Of a stretch of 20,465 nucleotides of DNA, positions 1 through 6,944 are shown one piece after another. The position numbers and the translations under genes are program-made. The stretch's first letter is position 1. Every line of letters starts with the position of its first letter. The notes under the pieces were generated by a model. It made no database searches. It was not told the origin of the DNA and saw nothing but the letters and a program-made list of their open reading frames with translations. The stretch is from JANNXY01 sp039795755 (GTDB lineage Bacteria; Patescibacteriota; Minisyncoccia; Phycocordibacterales; CAIZIN01), in the NCBI GenBank assembly GCA_039795755.1, contig JBDKLF010000007.1, positions 1 through 20,465 of the forward strand, given 5' to 3'.

Positions 1-141
1 ACAGGGTATGGATCAGTAGGTAACGAGACTCAGTATTTCGGAGCGCGTACGCTTCAAGCGCTTATGAAATTCCAAGCAGCACATCAGCTTCCGGCAACAG
101 GTTTCTTTGGTCCAATGACACGAGGGGTGATTAACAAATAA
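1..141 (+). CDS. Peptidoglycan-binding domain protein, C-terminal end only
   Basis: The frame is open from base 1 and ends at TAA 139-141, leaving 46 visible residues. They match the second half of a PG_binding_1 domain: a YFGARTLQALMKFQ helix followed by the LPATGFFGPMTR turn and a last helix ending VINK. In this family the three-helix domain anchors cell-wall hydrolases or other exported proteins to peptidoglycan, and it often sits at the C-terminus, as here. The catalytic or other N-terminal part lies upstream of the window, so the full function cannot be stated. No convincing terminator follows directly; the next clear one is at 497-535. Confidence 0.85.
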   Translation, partial: TGYGSVGNETQYFGARTLQALMKFQAAHQLPATGFFGPMTRGVINK

Positions 142-226
142 GAAGTATCAAATTAAGCTGCGTGTTTGTTGCAGAAATAGCAGAGAATTGTCGAGAATAC
201 GAAGAAGAAAAAGCTACTAGCTATAC

Positions 227-255
227 TTGACATAATATAGATACTATTATATAAT
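227..255 (+). promoter_or_regulatory. Consensus sigma70-type promoter for the 70-aa ORF
   Basis: A perfect -35 TTGACA (227-232) and perfect -10 TATAAT (250-255) are separated by 17 nt. The predicted transcription start is near 262, two bases before the ATG at 264, so the mRNA would be essentially leaderless. This is the best-matching promoter in the window. Confidence 0.85.
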
Positions 256-263
256 AGTAAGGT

Positions 264-476
264 ATGAAATATGTCCAGCACCTTCTGTTTGTTGTTCTTG
301 GTGTGATCGGAACTCTCGGGTTCCAATCGTTTCAAGACACTCCACAAAAACCCTTTTACCGCTTCGCGCTCGCGGAAGGTTCATCTCCAATTCCGAATCA
401 ACCGTCTGTCTCCGCAAAATTGGTAAAGACGCCGGTTACGAAGCCTGGTGAATGGCTTGTTGTGGTCAGCAAATAA
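264..476 (+). CDS. Small secreted or membrane-anchored hypothetical protein (70 aa)
   Basis: I do not recognise a family. Residues 1-21 form a hydrophobic segment with a single N-terminal Lys, fitting a signal peptide or N-terminal anchor. The rest is a short Pro/Ser/Thr/Lys-rich tail with the look of a flexible extracytoplasmic peptide. The case for a real gene comes from its surroundings: a consensus promoter ends eight bases before the ATG and an intrinsic terminator follows 20 nt after the stop. It has no Shine-Dalgarno, consistent with leaderless translation. A small RNA that happens to contain this frame is the alternative. Confidence 0.6.
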   Translation: MKYVQHLLFVVLGVIGTLGFQSFQDTPQKPFYRFALAEGSSPIPNQPSVSAKLVKTPVTKPGEWLVVVSK

Positions 477-496
477 CTTCTCAACCCATCTAAACA

Positions 497-535
497 AAAG
501 CCGCCTGGTACATCACACTAGGCGGCTTTCTTTTT
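497..535. terminator. Bidirectional intrinsic terminator
   Basis: A 10-bp stem (AAAGCCGCCT at 497-506 with AGGCGGCTTT at 520-529) is followed on the plus strand by a T-rich run (528-536). On the minus strand the same hairpin is followed by TTTTG. It can end both the small plus-strand gene and the minus-strand tRNA-Ala transcript. Confidence 0.85.
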
Positions 536-559
536 TGTTCAGAATCTGAGAATTAGTAG

Positions 560-632
560 TGGACCCTACAGGAATCGAACCTGCCACCCCCTCAGTGCAA
601 ATGAGGTGCTCTACCAAATGAGCTAAGGGCCC
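560..632 (-). tRNA. tRNA-Ala (anticodon UGC)
   Basis: On the minus strand the sequence folds into a complete 73-nt cloverleaf. The acceptor arm GGGCCCT pairs with AGGGTCC and includes G3:U70, the classic alanine identity pair. The D arm has AGCTC/GAGC. The anticodon stem CCTCA/TGAGG carries loop TTTGCAC, so the anticodon is TGC. The T arm contains GGTTCGATTCC. The discriminator base is A. CCA is not encoded (CTA follows), so it must be added after transcription. This tRNA reads GCA, GCG, GCC and GCU codons to varying degrees. Confidence 0.97.
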
Positions 633-642
633 AACAAAGAGT

Positions 643-670
643 ATTTTACATGAAATAGAAAAAGTTTCAA
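643..670 (-). promoter_or_regulatory. Promoter of tRNA-Ala
   Basis: Reading the minus strand, TTGAAA (665-670) lies 16 nt from TAAAAT (643-648). Transcription would start near 636, four bases before the mature tRNA. The -35 region overlaps the place where the divergent mltG promoter would have its -35, so the two could compete for polymerase. Confidence 0.6.
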
Positions 671-685
671 CCTAGTGGTACTCTC

Positions 686-694
686 TGTTATAAT
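686..694 (+). promoter_or_regulatory. Extended -10 promoter of mltG (first copy)
   Basis: TGTTATAAT (686-694) is a TGn extended -10 with a perfect hexamer at 689-694. The predicted start site, seven bases after the hexamer, is base 701, the A of the ATG. The -35 region (about 666-671, TTCAAC) is poor, as is common with an extended -10. Confidence 0.75.
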
Positions 695-700
695 TGTGAG

Positions 701-1570
701 ATGAAATCTCGCTTGATTCCGCTATTGCAAATAATGCTTGCTGTATATATTGCAGGGAATGCATTTTTTCTCACTACGTATTATGCAGATGATATTGATG
801 GAGTGACCTATGCATTAGGTAATAAAATTGAGTCTGTTATTGATCATGTGGGGAGTCGTATCGATACAGCAGCAGCTTATATCGCTACTGATGATCCTAA
901 TCTCGTTAGTCTCAATATTGTTGAAGGATGGCGCAAAGAGCAAATCGCAGAAGCTTTCCAAAAGAAGCTTGGATGGACTGATGAAGAGCGGTATAGCTTC
1001 GCAGAAATGTTGCAATGCACCTTTGAGACAAGTGAAGGTAAATTATTTCCTACAGTCTATACCGTGCCAAAGGATGCTCGACCAGAAGATGTCAAAGCAC
1101 TTATGGAGCAACTCTTTGAAGCAAGTGTAAGTGCAACAACTACTGATGCAACGATTGCAAGTAGTACTCCGCTTAATATGGACAAGGTGTTGGTGGTCGC
1201 TTCGCTCATACAACGAGAGGCGGCGAGTAAGAAAGATATGAATATTATTTCCGGAGTGATTTGGAATCGAGTCTTGAGTGATATGTCACTCGGTATTGAT
1301 GCAACATTACAATATGCAAAGGGTACTGAAGAGAATTGGTGGCCAAAAGTCTTACCTGAAGACAAAGATATCGAATCACCTTTCAATACTTATACCAACA
1401 AAGGACTTCCTCCACATCCAATTGCAAATCCTGGTATCGCAGCAATTGCCGCAGCAATCAATCCTGCTGATACTTCATGCCTCTATTATCTCCATGATCG
1501 ATATGGGCGCATTCATTGTTCGGATACGTACGCAGGACACAAGCAAAACATTAATCTCTATCTTAGATAA
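701..1570 (+). CDS. mltG: Endolytic murein transglycosylase, MltG/YceG family (copy 1)
   Basis: MltG cleaves nascent glycan strands in the membrane-proximal cell wall and thereby sets chain length. The 289-aa protein has an N-terminal membrane helix (residues 5-25), a LysM-like region, and the YceG core: ASLIQREAA with likely catalytic Glu173, ISGVIWNRVL, and SPFNTYTNKGLPPHPIANPG near the end. The first Glu often seen in the ASxxExE motif is Gln here, while the second, more conserved Glu is kept. The ATG at 701 coincides with the predicted transcription start. The next gene begins two bases after the stop, so they share a transcript. A second mltG homologue lies at 14180. Confidence 0.9.
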   Translation: MKSRLIPLLQIMLAVYIAGNAFFLTTYYADDIDGVTYALGNKIESVIDHVGSRIDTAAAYIATDDPNLVSLNIVEGWRKEQIAEAFQKKLGWTDEERYSFAEMLQCTFETSEGKLFPTVYTVPKDARPEDVKALMEQLFEASVSATTTDATIASSTPLNMDKVLVVASLIQREAASKKDMNIISGVIWNRVLSDMSLGIDATLQYAKGTEENWWPKVLPEDKDIESPFNTYTNKGLPPHPIANPGIAAIAAAINPADTSCLYYLHDRYGRIHCSDTYAGHKQNINLYLR

Positions 1571-1572
1571 TT

Positions 1573-2628
1573 ATGAACACACGATTAATACTCTTTGGAG
1601 CAACAGGTGACCTTGCAAAAGCAAAAATTCTCCCTGCATTACAAACACTCGGTGTGGAGCCGTTACTCTATGGAAGAAAGCCTTCTGAACTCACTAATTA
1701 CATACAAGGTGAATTAGAAGAAATTACTGAGAAGATTGAAGAGAAAGCAATTACTCATGCATATGTATCGCTCCCGCCACAATACTTTGAAGTAGTATTG
1801 CGACAACTTGCGCAACTTAGTTCAGTGCCAGGAATTGCACTCGAGAAACCATTTGGTACTTCGTATGCAGATGCAGAGAAGCTTGCGGGACTTATTCATG
1901 AATTAGCACTTGATGGGAAAGTGTATCTTGTTGATCATTATCTTGGTAAACCTGCATTGGTGGAACTATTAGAGCTTTCTTCTGAAGCGCGTCAGCAACT
2001 ATATCGAGTGGATCTGATTGATAGTGTTGAAATTGATGCGTTCGAGACCAATACCGTAGTAACTCGTGGTGCATTCTATGATGGTGTGGGAACGATTCGA
2101 GATTTCGTACAGAATCATATTATGGCAATTGCTTCGACATTACTCATGCAGCAGGGGTGTGAGGTGAGCTCAACTGAGTGTCGTCAACAAGTATTGAAGC
2201 ATCTCTCGTATAAAGCAAATTCATTAATACTTGGACAATATCAAGGATTCAAGGAGACTGCGGGTGTTGCACCTGATTCTCGAACCGAGACCTATGTTGC
2301 GTGTGAGTTTTTGTACAATGAAATACTTCCGATACATATTCGTGTAGGGAAGGCATTACATGAAGCTCGCACTGAAGTAAGGGTGAAATATAAAGATGGG
2401 ACCAAGAAAGTAATTACGATTCAATCATCAGTTAATTCATACGAAGCAATTATTAATGATTTCTTGAATGGAGGAAGCAGATTCTCATTATCACAACAGG
2501 AAGCATTATTATGCTGGACAATTACTGAGCAATTACTCAGTGCGCGATCATCGATAACAGCGATTACCTATCCCCAAGGAAGTAATCCAGATGATATGTT
2601 TCCCTCAACACTAAGTTATAATAGCTAG
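1573..2628 (+). CDS. Short glucose-6-phosphate dehydrogenase-like protein
   Basis: G6PD oxidises glucose 6-phosphate with NAD(P)+ at the entry of the oxidative pentose phosphate pathway. Family signatures are present: nucleotide-binding FGATGDLAKAK (8-18), EKPFG (91-95), the substrate motif DHYLGK (121-126), FYDGVGTIRDFVQNH with likely general-base His182, and a C-terminal LPIHIRVGKAL stretch that matches the RxGK region. The protein is 351 aa, against about 480-500 for usual Zwf, and the loss is spread through the middle and C-terminal domain. Active-site residues remain, so activity is plausible, but a different sugar phosphate substrate is possible. It starts 2 nt after mltG with no Shine-Dalgarno and is probably translated from the same mRNA. 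Confidence 0.82.
   Translation: MNTRLILFGATGDLAKAKILPALQTLGVEPLLYGRKPSELTNYIQGELEEITEKIEEKAITHAYVSLPPQYFEVVLRQLAQLSSVPGIALEKPFGTSYADAEKLAGLIHELALDGKVYLVDHYLGKPALVELLELSSEARQQLYRVDLIDSVEIDAFETNTVVTRGAFYDGVGTIRDFVQNHIMAIASTLLMQQGCEVSSTECRQQVLKHLSYKANSLILGQYQGFKETAGVAPDSRTETYVACEFLYNEILPIHIRVGKALHEARTEVRVKYKDGTKKVITIQSSVNSYEAIINDFLNGGSRFSLSQQEALLCWTITEQLLSARSSITAITYPQGSNPDDMFPSTLSYNS
2617..2622 (+). promoter_or_regulatory. -10 box of the five-helix membrane protein gene
   Basis: A perfect TATAAT sits inside the last codons of the preceding gene, seven bases before the next ATG at 2630. The predicted start site is 2629. No good -35 is visible and there is no TGn, so strength is uncertain. Confidence 0.5.
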
Positions 2629-2629
2629 T

Positions 2630-3133
2630 ATGGAAGCGCTCGGCATCATCAAACATATTGGAATGACCTTTGCACTCATTGGATCAACCTTTGGAATGGT
2701 GTTCTACTATGCAGCGTGGTGGGATGGAAAAGTTGATGATTCAGAAAAGCATTTTATGCATCTTGTATATTTCATTGTACGTATCGGACTATACATTCTC
2801 ATTCCATGGGAAATCGGAGTGATGTTCTGGACTATGTATGCAGATATTCCCTCATACTATGATAGTGCGGTGAATTGGTTCCGTGTATTACTCCTTGGAA
2901 TTATTTTCTATAACGCAGTGCTTATGACACGACACAAGATGCCACTCTGGATTGGTCCTGCAATTGCTGGTGGATCATGGTATTACTATTTCTTTGTAAG
3001 CGTCACCCACAAGACATTTGGCGTCGCTCAACTCTTTCTTTATTATGTTATTTTTGTGGGATTACTTGCGCTTGCGATGCATATACTCAAGCGGCAACTC
3101 ATTGATAAAAGAAAGGTTATTGCACAAGAATAG
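2630..3133 (+). CDS. Five-helix integral membrane protein, unknown function
   Basis: I do not recognise a family. The 167-aa protein has about five hydrophobic segments (roughly 10-30, 42-67, 83-99, 104-124 and 130-153) joined by short loops and ends in a positively charged tail (KRQLIDKRKVIAQE), which suggests a cytoplasmic C-terminus. Aromatic residues are frequent in the helices (WYYYFF at about 117). It starts one base after the upstream stop codon and has its own TATAAT seven bases before the ATG, so it may be made both by readthrough and from a leaderless message. No catalytic motif is visible. Confidence 0.75.
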   Translation: MEALGIIKHIGMTFALIGSTFGMVFYYAAWWDGKVDDSEKHFMHLVYFIVRIGLYILIPWEIGVMFWTMYADIPSYYDSAVNWFRVLLLGIIFYNAVLMTRHKMPLWIGPAIAGGSWYYYFFVSVTHKTFGVAQLFLYYVIFVGLLALAMHILKRQLIDKRKVIAQE

Positions 3134-3168
3134 TATCTACGATATTCTTATGGTCTAAAACAAAATAC

Positions 3169-3402
3169 ATGTTCAATTTCTTAATGAAAAAACTTATCAA
3201 GAGCAAGATGAAAGATGTTCCACCAGAACAGCAGGAAATGGTAATGGCACTTGTCGAAAAGAATCCTCAACTCTTTATGAAGATCGCTCAAGAGATTCAA
3301 GAAAAAGTTAAAAGCGGTAAGGAACAAATGGCCGCAGCAATGGAAGTGATGCAGAAGTATCAAAAAGAGATTGCAGAAGTGCAGGCCCAGATCAAAAAGT
3401 AA
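3169..3402 (+). CDS. Small charged helical protein (77 aa), unknown function
   Basis: The protein is rich in Lys, Glu, Gln and Met and lacks Pro after residue 34, so it should be almost entirely alpha-helical and perhaps coiled-coil (IQEKVKSGKEQM onward). The N-terminus MFNFLMKKLIKSKMK is amphipathic and basic and could touch the membrane. I do not know its function. A TGGTCTAAA extended -10-like box at 3151-3159 would start transcription about three bases before the ATG. A strong terminator follows the stop. Confidence 0.65.
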   Translation: MFNFLMKKLIKSKMKDVPPEQQEMVMALVEKNPQLFMKIAQEIQEKVKSGKEQMAAAMEVMQKYQKEIAEVQAQIKK

Positions 3403-3412
3403 TAATATAAAA

Positions 3413-3451
3413 ACAGCCACATCGAATGATGTGGCTGTGCTGTTATTTTTT
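3413..3451. terminator. Bidirectional intrinsic terminator between convergent genes
   Basis: An 11-bp perfect stem (ACAGCCACATC at 3413-3423 with its complement at 3428-3438) closes a GAAT tetraloop. A T run lies about 7 nt downstream on the plus strand, and TTTTATATTATT follows immediately on the minus strand. It separates the 77-aa gene from the convergent MFS gene and fits the minus-strand gene best. Confidence 0.85.
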
Positions 3452-4633
3452 CTCGAATACTTCTCGCCACTTGCTTATGAGCAAGATGTAGGCAAGTAAG
3501 CTGGTTACTCCAAGCACAATGAATGAAGACATGAGTCCTATCCAATCGTTCAAGAGGCCGAATACAAGCAAACCGAACGCTGCCATCGCATTGGCAATCG
3601 ATGATTGCACCGAGAGCACCGTTGCTCTCGTTGCATTGCGTAAGTAATGCCCTGACATACTGTCAAAGAATGGTCCCTGTATTCCTCTTACCATTGCAGG
3701 GAACAGCACCATGAGTGCCATTCCTTTGGTTGGGAGTATTCCCATTAAGATAATAGGAAGGCTGAGAAGGGGGATAAGCACAATAACAGTAAGCCTATCT
3801 CCGAGCTTCTTCTCAATTACATGACCGTATCGACTGGTGAACCATGAGGTAACATTGAGCAGACAAAATATCCACCCATACACCCACAGTGGCACGCCTA
3901 CAGCCTCGAAATAAGGATTGTAGGCGAAGAACCAGATTTTTGATACAACATGCATGATACAGAGATAGAGCATGATCCAGAGGATTCGCTTGTCTCTCAG
4001 TGTATCGAGTATTCCTTCCTTCATCTGTAGTAGATGTTCACGAATTCCGAGTTGCTTCACATCTTCACGTGGAGGCTCAGTAAGCATAAACACAACCACT
4101 ACTGAAATAAGTAGGAAGGGAATACACATGAGTAGAGGTAAGCGCAGATTGTATCCTGCGATCCAGCTTGCAATTGGTCCACACACCGAGAACATCAGAA
4201 GGCGTAAACCCTGTGCTCTCCCAGCATATTTTCGGTAGTAGTCCCGATCATGTCCTAGTGCGATGCAGCTCTCTTGAACGAGAGCTTTGTCAGCACCAGA
4301 AGTAAATGCAACACCGAATGCCCACAGGATATTTGCTACCCACGTATGCCACGGCTCGCTCATGAAGGCAAAGAAGAGGAAGTCGATGAAGCACAATGAT
4401 TCACCGATAATAATCATCTTCTTCCTGCCGATAATATCTGCAAGTGCTCCGGTTGGTATGTCTACTAAGAAACAGATGACGACACAGACCGCTTCCTGAA
4501 CATAGATTTCAGTGAGTGACATGTGTCCGAGTTTCTGTAATGAGATGATCAATATCGGTCCCCAGAATAAAGCTTCTGAGAATATCGAGTTGAGCATCAT
4601 TAGTTTCAAGTTTCGTTCGAGTTTTTTATTCAT
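3443..4633 (-). CDS. Major facilitator superfamily transporter
   Basis: A 396-aa protein with about 11-12 hydrophobic helices, the usual size of a 12-helix MFS carrier. The cytoplasmic loop between helices 2 and 3 carries motif A as GALADIIGRKK (62-72), diagnostic of the superfamily. Other features are GYNLRLPLL after helix 5 and a charged central loop (EPPREDVKQLGIREH). MFS proteins move small solutes or drugs using ion gradients; nothing here shows the substrate. The gene is a single minus-strand unit between two hairpins, the terminator at 3413 and one at 4667 that should block readthrough from upstream. No Shine-Dalgarno precedes the ATG. Confidence 0.88.
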   Translation of the reverse strand: MNKKLERNLKLMMLNSIFSEALFWGPILIISLQKLGHMSLTEIYVQEAVCVVICFLVDIPTGALADIIGRKKMIIIGESLCFIDFLFFAFMSEPWHTWVANILWAFGVAFTSGADKALVQESCIALGHDRDYYRKYAGRAQGLRLLMFSVCGPIASWIAGYNLRLPLLMCIPFLLISVVVVFMLTEPPREDVKQLGIREHLLQMKEGILDTLRDKRILWIMLYLCIMHVVSKIWFFAYNPYFEAVGVPLWVYGWIFCLLNVTSWFTSRYGHVIEKKLGDRLTVIVLIPLLSLPIILMGILPTKGMALMVLFPAMVRGIQGPFFDSMSGHYLRNATRATVLSVQSSIANAMAAFGLLVFGLLNDWIGLMSSFIVLGVTSLLAYILLISKWREVFEKK

Positions 4634-4666
4634 TTATAAGGATCTATCTAGTTGTTGTGTACCCAC

Positions 4667-4698
4667 AAAAAAGCCCTGTGCTTTTTGCGAGCCAGGGC
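4667..4698 (-). terminator. Minus-strand intrinsic terminator
   Basis: GCCCTG...CAGGGC (4673-4678 with 4693-4698) forms a 6-bp GC-rich stem with a 14-nt loop. On the minus strand it is followed directly by TTTTTT (4667-4672). It would end a transcript coming from the 4700-5412 region, either the mRNA of the 155-aa gene or a separate small RNA. Confidence 0.75.
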
Positions 4699-4858
4699 AT
4701 TTCTAGGAAATGAAGGAGATGTTGTTACATACGTATACTACAACTGCCTTGGCTTGCGATAAGCGAAGATGACTGTGGAATCTTTGTTCCCACAGTTTTT
4801 GAATAGGCAAAAAGGCCACAATTTCGAGATGTGTTCCAATGCATATGCAGTTGTGTAT
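4667..4858 (-). ncRNA. Candidate structured non-coding RNA, family unknown
   Basis: The 311-nt stretch 4634-4944 holds no gene but has RNA-like structure. A long-range stem joins ACAACTGC (4740-4747) to GCAGTTGT (4847-4854) and continues with ATAC/GTAT (4735-4738 with 4855-4858) around one bulged base. Inside lies a 7- to 9-bp hairpin (4772-4778 with 4790-4796). The minus strand is favoured because the terminator at 4667 is on that strand. The inner hairpin is followed by TTTTT on the plus strand, so a plus-strand RNA is not excluded. I could not match it to 6S, SRP, RNase P or tmRNA. It may simply be a long 3' UTR. Confidence 0.4.
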
Positions 4859-4944
4859 TTGTATTATTCATACAAAAAATACATTAACACAAAAATTGAT
4901 GATTGTCTATTATTATAGAATACAAAATAAAAATCAGACGCTTT

Positions 4945-5412
4945 TCAGCGAATGATGGAGTAGAGTATTTGTGTCTTTCGAAACAATTCCCTGTTGGATA
5001 TTTCCCTTGTTACTGATGCGAGGGGAATATAGTGGTCTCCACCAAATGGTTTGTAAGGACCACGATTAACCACAAGCACTGGGCTTGGTGTGAGATAGCC
5101 AACTGGATAAGGATCAATAATTGAGTCATCTGGTGTGCAAAACCAGGAATGAGTCGCCGTTCCAACTTGCACCCTTTTCTCTCCCTCTTCGTTGACAATT
5201 CTCAGTCCTAAATAGTGCCCATCAACAAGTGTGAGTTCGGGAATAACCTTCGCGAGAGCTCTACAGATTGAATGACATTCGAAGCTGAGTTTCTTGTGAT
5301 GTGGATGCTTTTCAAGTGCAGCTCGCGCTTTAGTTACCACACCAAGTGTGTGACAGTAGAGATCCAGGTCTCTTTTTGATACATGATCAGTGATTCCTGT
5401 GCTAAATAACAT
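4945..5412 (-). CDS. Hypothetical protein with Cys-His-Asp arrangement
   Basis: This 155-aa protein has no signal peptide or membrane helix. It contains FECHSICRALAKV (Cys46, Cys50), ATHSWFCTPD (His88) and SIIDPYPVG (Asp100). That order and spacing, Cys at the start of a helix, His in a HSW strand, Asp in a following IDP strand, is what one sees in transglutaminase-like and related papain-fold cysteine enzymes, so a small acyl-transfer or peptidase role is possible. This is inferred from pattern only. It is the only complete gene in the window that ends in TGA. It is divergent from ychF, with a TATAAT box on the minus strand at 5445-5450. Confidence 0.6.
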   Translation of the reverse strand: MLFSTGITDHVSKRDLDLYCHTLGVVTKARAALEKHPHHKKLSFECHSICRALAKVIPELTLVDGHYLGLRIVNEEGEKRVQVGTATHSWFCTPDDSIIDPYPVGYLTPSPVLVVNRGPYKPFGGDHYIPLASVTREISNRELFRKTQILYSIIR

Positions 5413-5456
5413 ATGGTTTAAAAGTTCTGTAAAAATATAAACATATTATATTAAAC

Positions 5457-5486
5457 TTGTCCAATTTCTATTTTTCATGCTAGTAT
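5457..5486 (+). promoter_or_regulatory. Promoter of ychF
   Basis: TTGTCC (5457-5462) and the extended -10 TGCTAGTAT (5478-5486) are separated by 18 nt. The predicted start is about 5493, three bases before the ATG, giving a nearly leaderless message. It faces away from the minus-strand promoter of the 155-aa gene in an 83-nt intergenic space. Confidence 0.7.
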
Positions 5487-5495
5487 CAGTGAACT

Positions 5496-6596
5496 ATGAA
5501 ATTATCCCTCGGCATCGTCGGTCTTCCAAACGTTGGTAAATCAACATTGTTCAACGCACTTACAAAAAAGAGTGTACTTATCGCTAATTATCCATTTGCA
5601 ACGATTGATCCATCTGTCGGAGTGGTTGCGGTGCCAGATGAGCGATTGTACAAACTCGCTGAATTCTCAAAGACCAACAAAATTATTCCTGCAGCGATTG
5701 AGTTCGTTGATATTGCTGGATTGGTAAAGGGTGCGAGTGCTGGTGAAGGATTGGGAAATGCGTTTCTTTCTAATATTCGTGAGACTGATGCAATTGCAGA
5801 AGTGGTGAGAATCTTCGAAGATGATAATATTCTCCATGTTCACAACAAGATTGACCCATTGTCAGATATTGAAATCATTAACCTCGAGCTCATTCTTGCT
5901 GATCAGGAAACAGTGAAGAAGCGATTGAATAACTTGAATAAGGATGTAAAGGCAGGGAAGAAAGATGCAATTCTCGAAGAAGCAGTAGCAAAAAAGATTG
6001 CAGACACTCTTGAACAAGGAAAGCTTGCCAATCAGTGTGAGCTTACAGATGAAGAAAAAGTTATCGCACGTCATCTTCATCTCCTCACTATGAAGCCAAT
6101 TATGTATATTCTCAATAAGAAGTCAGGAGGAAAGAATCTCGATGAAATGAATGATGAGCGATATCAGAAATTACTTAATTTCTTCAAAGAAAATAAAAAT
6201 GAGTATGTGGTGGTTGATGCAGGAATTGAACATGAGCTCAAAGACTTCGAAGGTGAAGAAAAAGAGATGTTCCGATCAGAGCTCGGTGCCACCAAAGATG
6301 ATGGAATCGATAATCTCATCAAGACTGGTTACAAATTACTTAATCTTATGACCTATTTCACTACGGGTGAAGTGGAGACACGTGCTTGGACGGTAGAAGT
6401 AGGATCAACTGCTCCACGAGCGGGTGCTGCTATCCATGGTGACTTCGAACAGAAATTTATTCGAGCTGAAGTTGTATTCTGGTCGGATCTCATTGCTGCT
6501 GGATCATTCGGTGCTGCTCGTGAAAAGGGCCTTATTCGTACTGAAGGAAAAGAATATATTGTGAAAGACGGTGATGTGATGGAGTTTAAGGTCTAG
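5496..6596 (+). CDS. ychF: Ribosome-binding ATPase/GTPase YchF (Obg family)
   Basis: YchF is a near-universal P-loop NTPase that binds ribosomes and generally prefers ATP. The 366-aa length is typical. The P-loop GLPNVGKST is at 9-17, switch II DIAGLVKGASAGEGLG starts at 72, a coiled-coil arm occupies roughly 130-200, and the base-recognition segment YILNKKSG is near 204-211. The C-terminal TGS domain runs from LMTYFTTGEVETRAWTV to the end, with GAAIHGDFEQKFIRAEV. Base recognition reads NKKS, neither NKxD nor the common NxxE, so nucleotide preference is uncertain. The last 11 codons are duplicated at 6998-7029. Confidence 0.97.
   Translation: MKLSLGIVGLPNVGKSTLFNALTKKSVLIANYPFATIDPSVGVVAVPDERLYKLAEFSKTNKIIPAAIEFVDIAGLVKGASAGEGLGNAFLSNIRETDAIAEVVRIFEDDNILHVHNKIDPLSDIEIINLELILADQETVKKRLNNLNKDVKAGKKDAILEEAVAKKIADTLEQGKLANQCELTDEEKVIARHLHLLTMKPIMYILNKKSGGKNLDEMNDERYQKLLNFFKENKNEYVVVDAGIEHELKDFEGEEKEMFRSELGATKDDGIDNLIKTGYKLLNLMTYFTTGEVETRAWTVEVGSTAPRAGAAIHGDFEQKFIRAEVVFWSDLIAAGSFGAAREKGLIRTEGKEYIVKDGDVMEFKV
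6565..6596 (+). repeat. Direct repeat, copy 1 (3' end of ychF)
   Basis: This 32-bp segment encodes the C-terminal KDGDVMEFKV and stop of ychF. It matches 6998-7029 at 27 of 32 positions, including an unbroken 15-bp block GAGTTTAAGGTCTAG. The five mismatches fall in the middle part. Confidence 0.85.
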
Positions 6597-6598
6597 AC

Positions 6599-6644
6599 AA
6601 AAACCCGCCGTATCGCTACAGAGAGTTTCTGTAGGATCGACGGG
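6599..6644 (-). terminator. Minus-strand terminator of the PQ-loop gene
   Basis: A long hairpin (CCCG at 6604-6607 pairing with CGGG at 6641-6644, with a 7-bp inner stem CTACAGA/TCTGTAG and a few bulges) is followed on the minus strand by TTTTTG. The hairpin ends one base past the minus-strand stop codon. On the plus strand it has no T run, so it is not a terminator for ychF. Confidence 0.85.
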
Positions 6645-6645
6645 C

Positions 6646-6939
6646 TTAACGACGACCACCTGGCCACTTGCGATAGTAGTAGATCATGCTGATGATCACG
6701 ACTTGGCAAATGATGCAGGTTATATAACTCGAAGCTAGTTTCCAATCGATTATCGGCTGGATCACGAGGTAGGTAAGCACGATGACTTGCATACCGAATG
6801 AAATCCAGAAGAGACCGACCGAGACTGACTTCGCCTCCTTTGTCTTTAGAAGTAACTTGATTTGCGGGAGGAACGCAGACCAAGCGGTGAGTCCGATTAC
6901 AAGGACCAACCAAGACATTGTGGTGCGGAATAACTCCAT
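6646..6939 (-). CDS. PQ-loop / SemiSWEET-like small membrane protein
   Basis: The 97-aa protein has three hydrophobic helices and the PQ motif in helix 1 (AFLPQIKLLLKTKEAKSVS, Pro25-Gln26), followed by the K-T-K-x-A-x-S-x-S segment typical of SemiSWEET and PQ-loop repeats. SemiSWEETs work as homodimers moving sugars across the membrane; the substrate here is unknown. I chose ATG 6939, not the upstream ATG at 6972, because a perfect AAGGAGGT lies about 6 nt before it. It is the only gene in the window with a strong Shine-Dalgarno. Its GC content is visibly higher than its neighbours, and it has its own promoter and terminator in a 433-bp unit bounded by the ychF-end repeats, which points to transfer. 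Confidence 0.85.
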   Translation of the reverse strand: MELFRTTMSWLVLVIGLTAWSAFLPQIKLLLKTKEAKSVSVGLFWISFGMQVIVLTYLVIQPIIDWKLASSYITCIICQVVIISMIYYYRKWPGGRR

Positions 6940-6944
6940 GAGGC

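Noticed and set aside
153..347. Minus-strand 64-aa frame over the start of the window.
   Set aside because: It runs through the consensus promoter and the plus-strand 70-aa gene, has low-complexity Phe/Ile/Ser content, and lacks its own promoter.
4667..4858. Part of the candidate RNA (GCCAAGGCAG on the minus strand) looks like a piece of bacterial SRP RNA.
   Set aside because: The defining apical loop and internal loop (GGAAGGAAGCAGCC) are absent, and the similarity is only ten bases.
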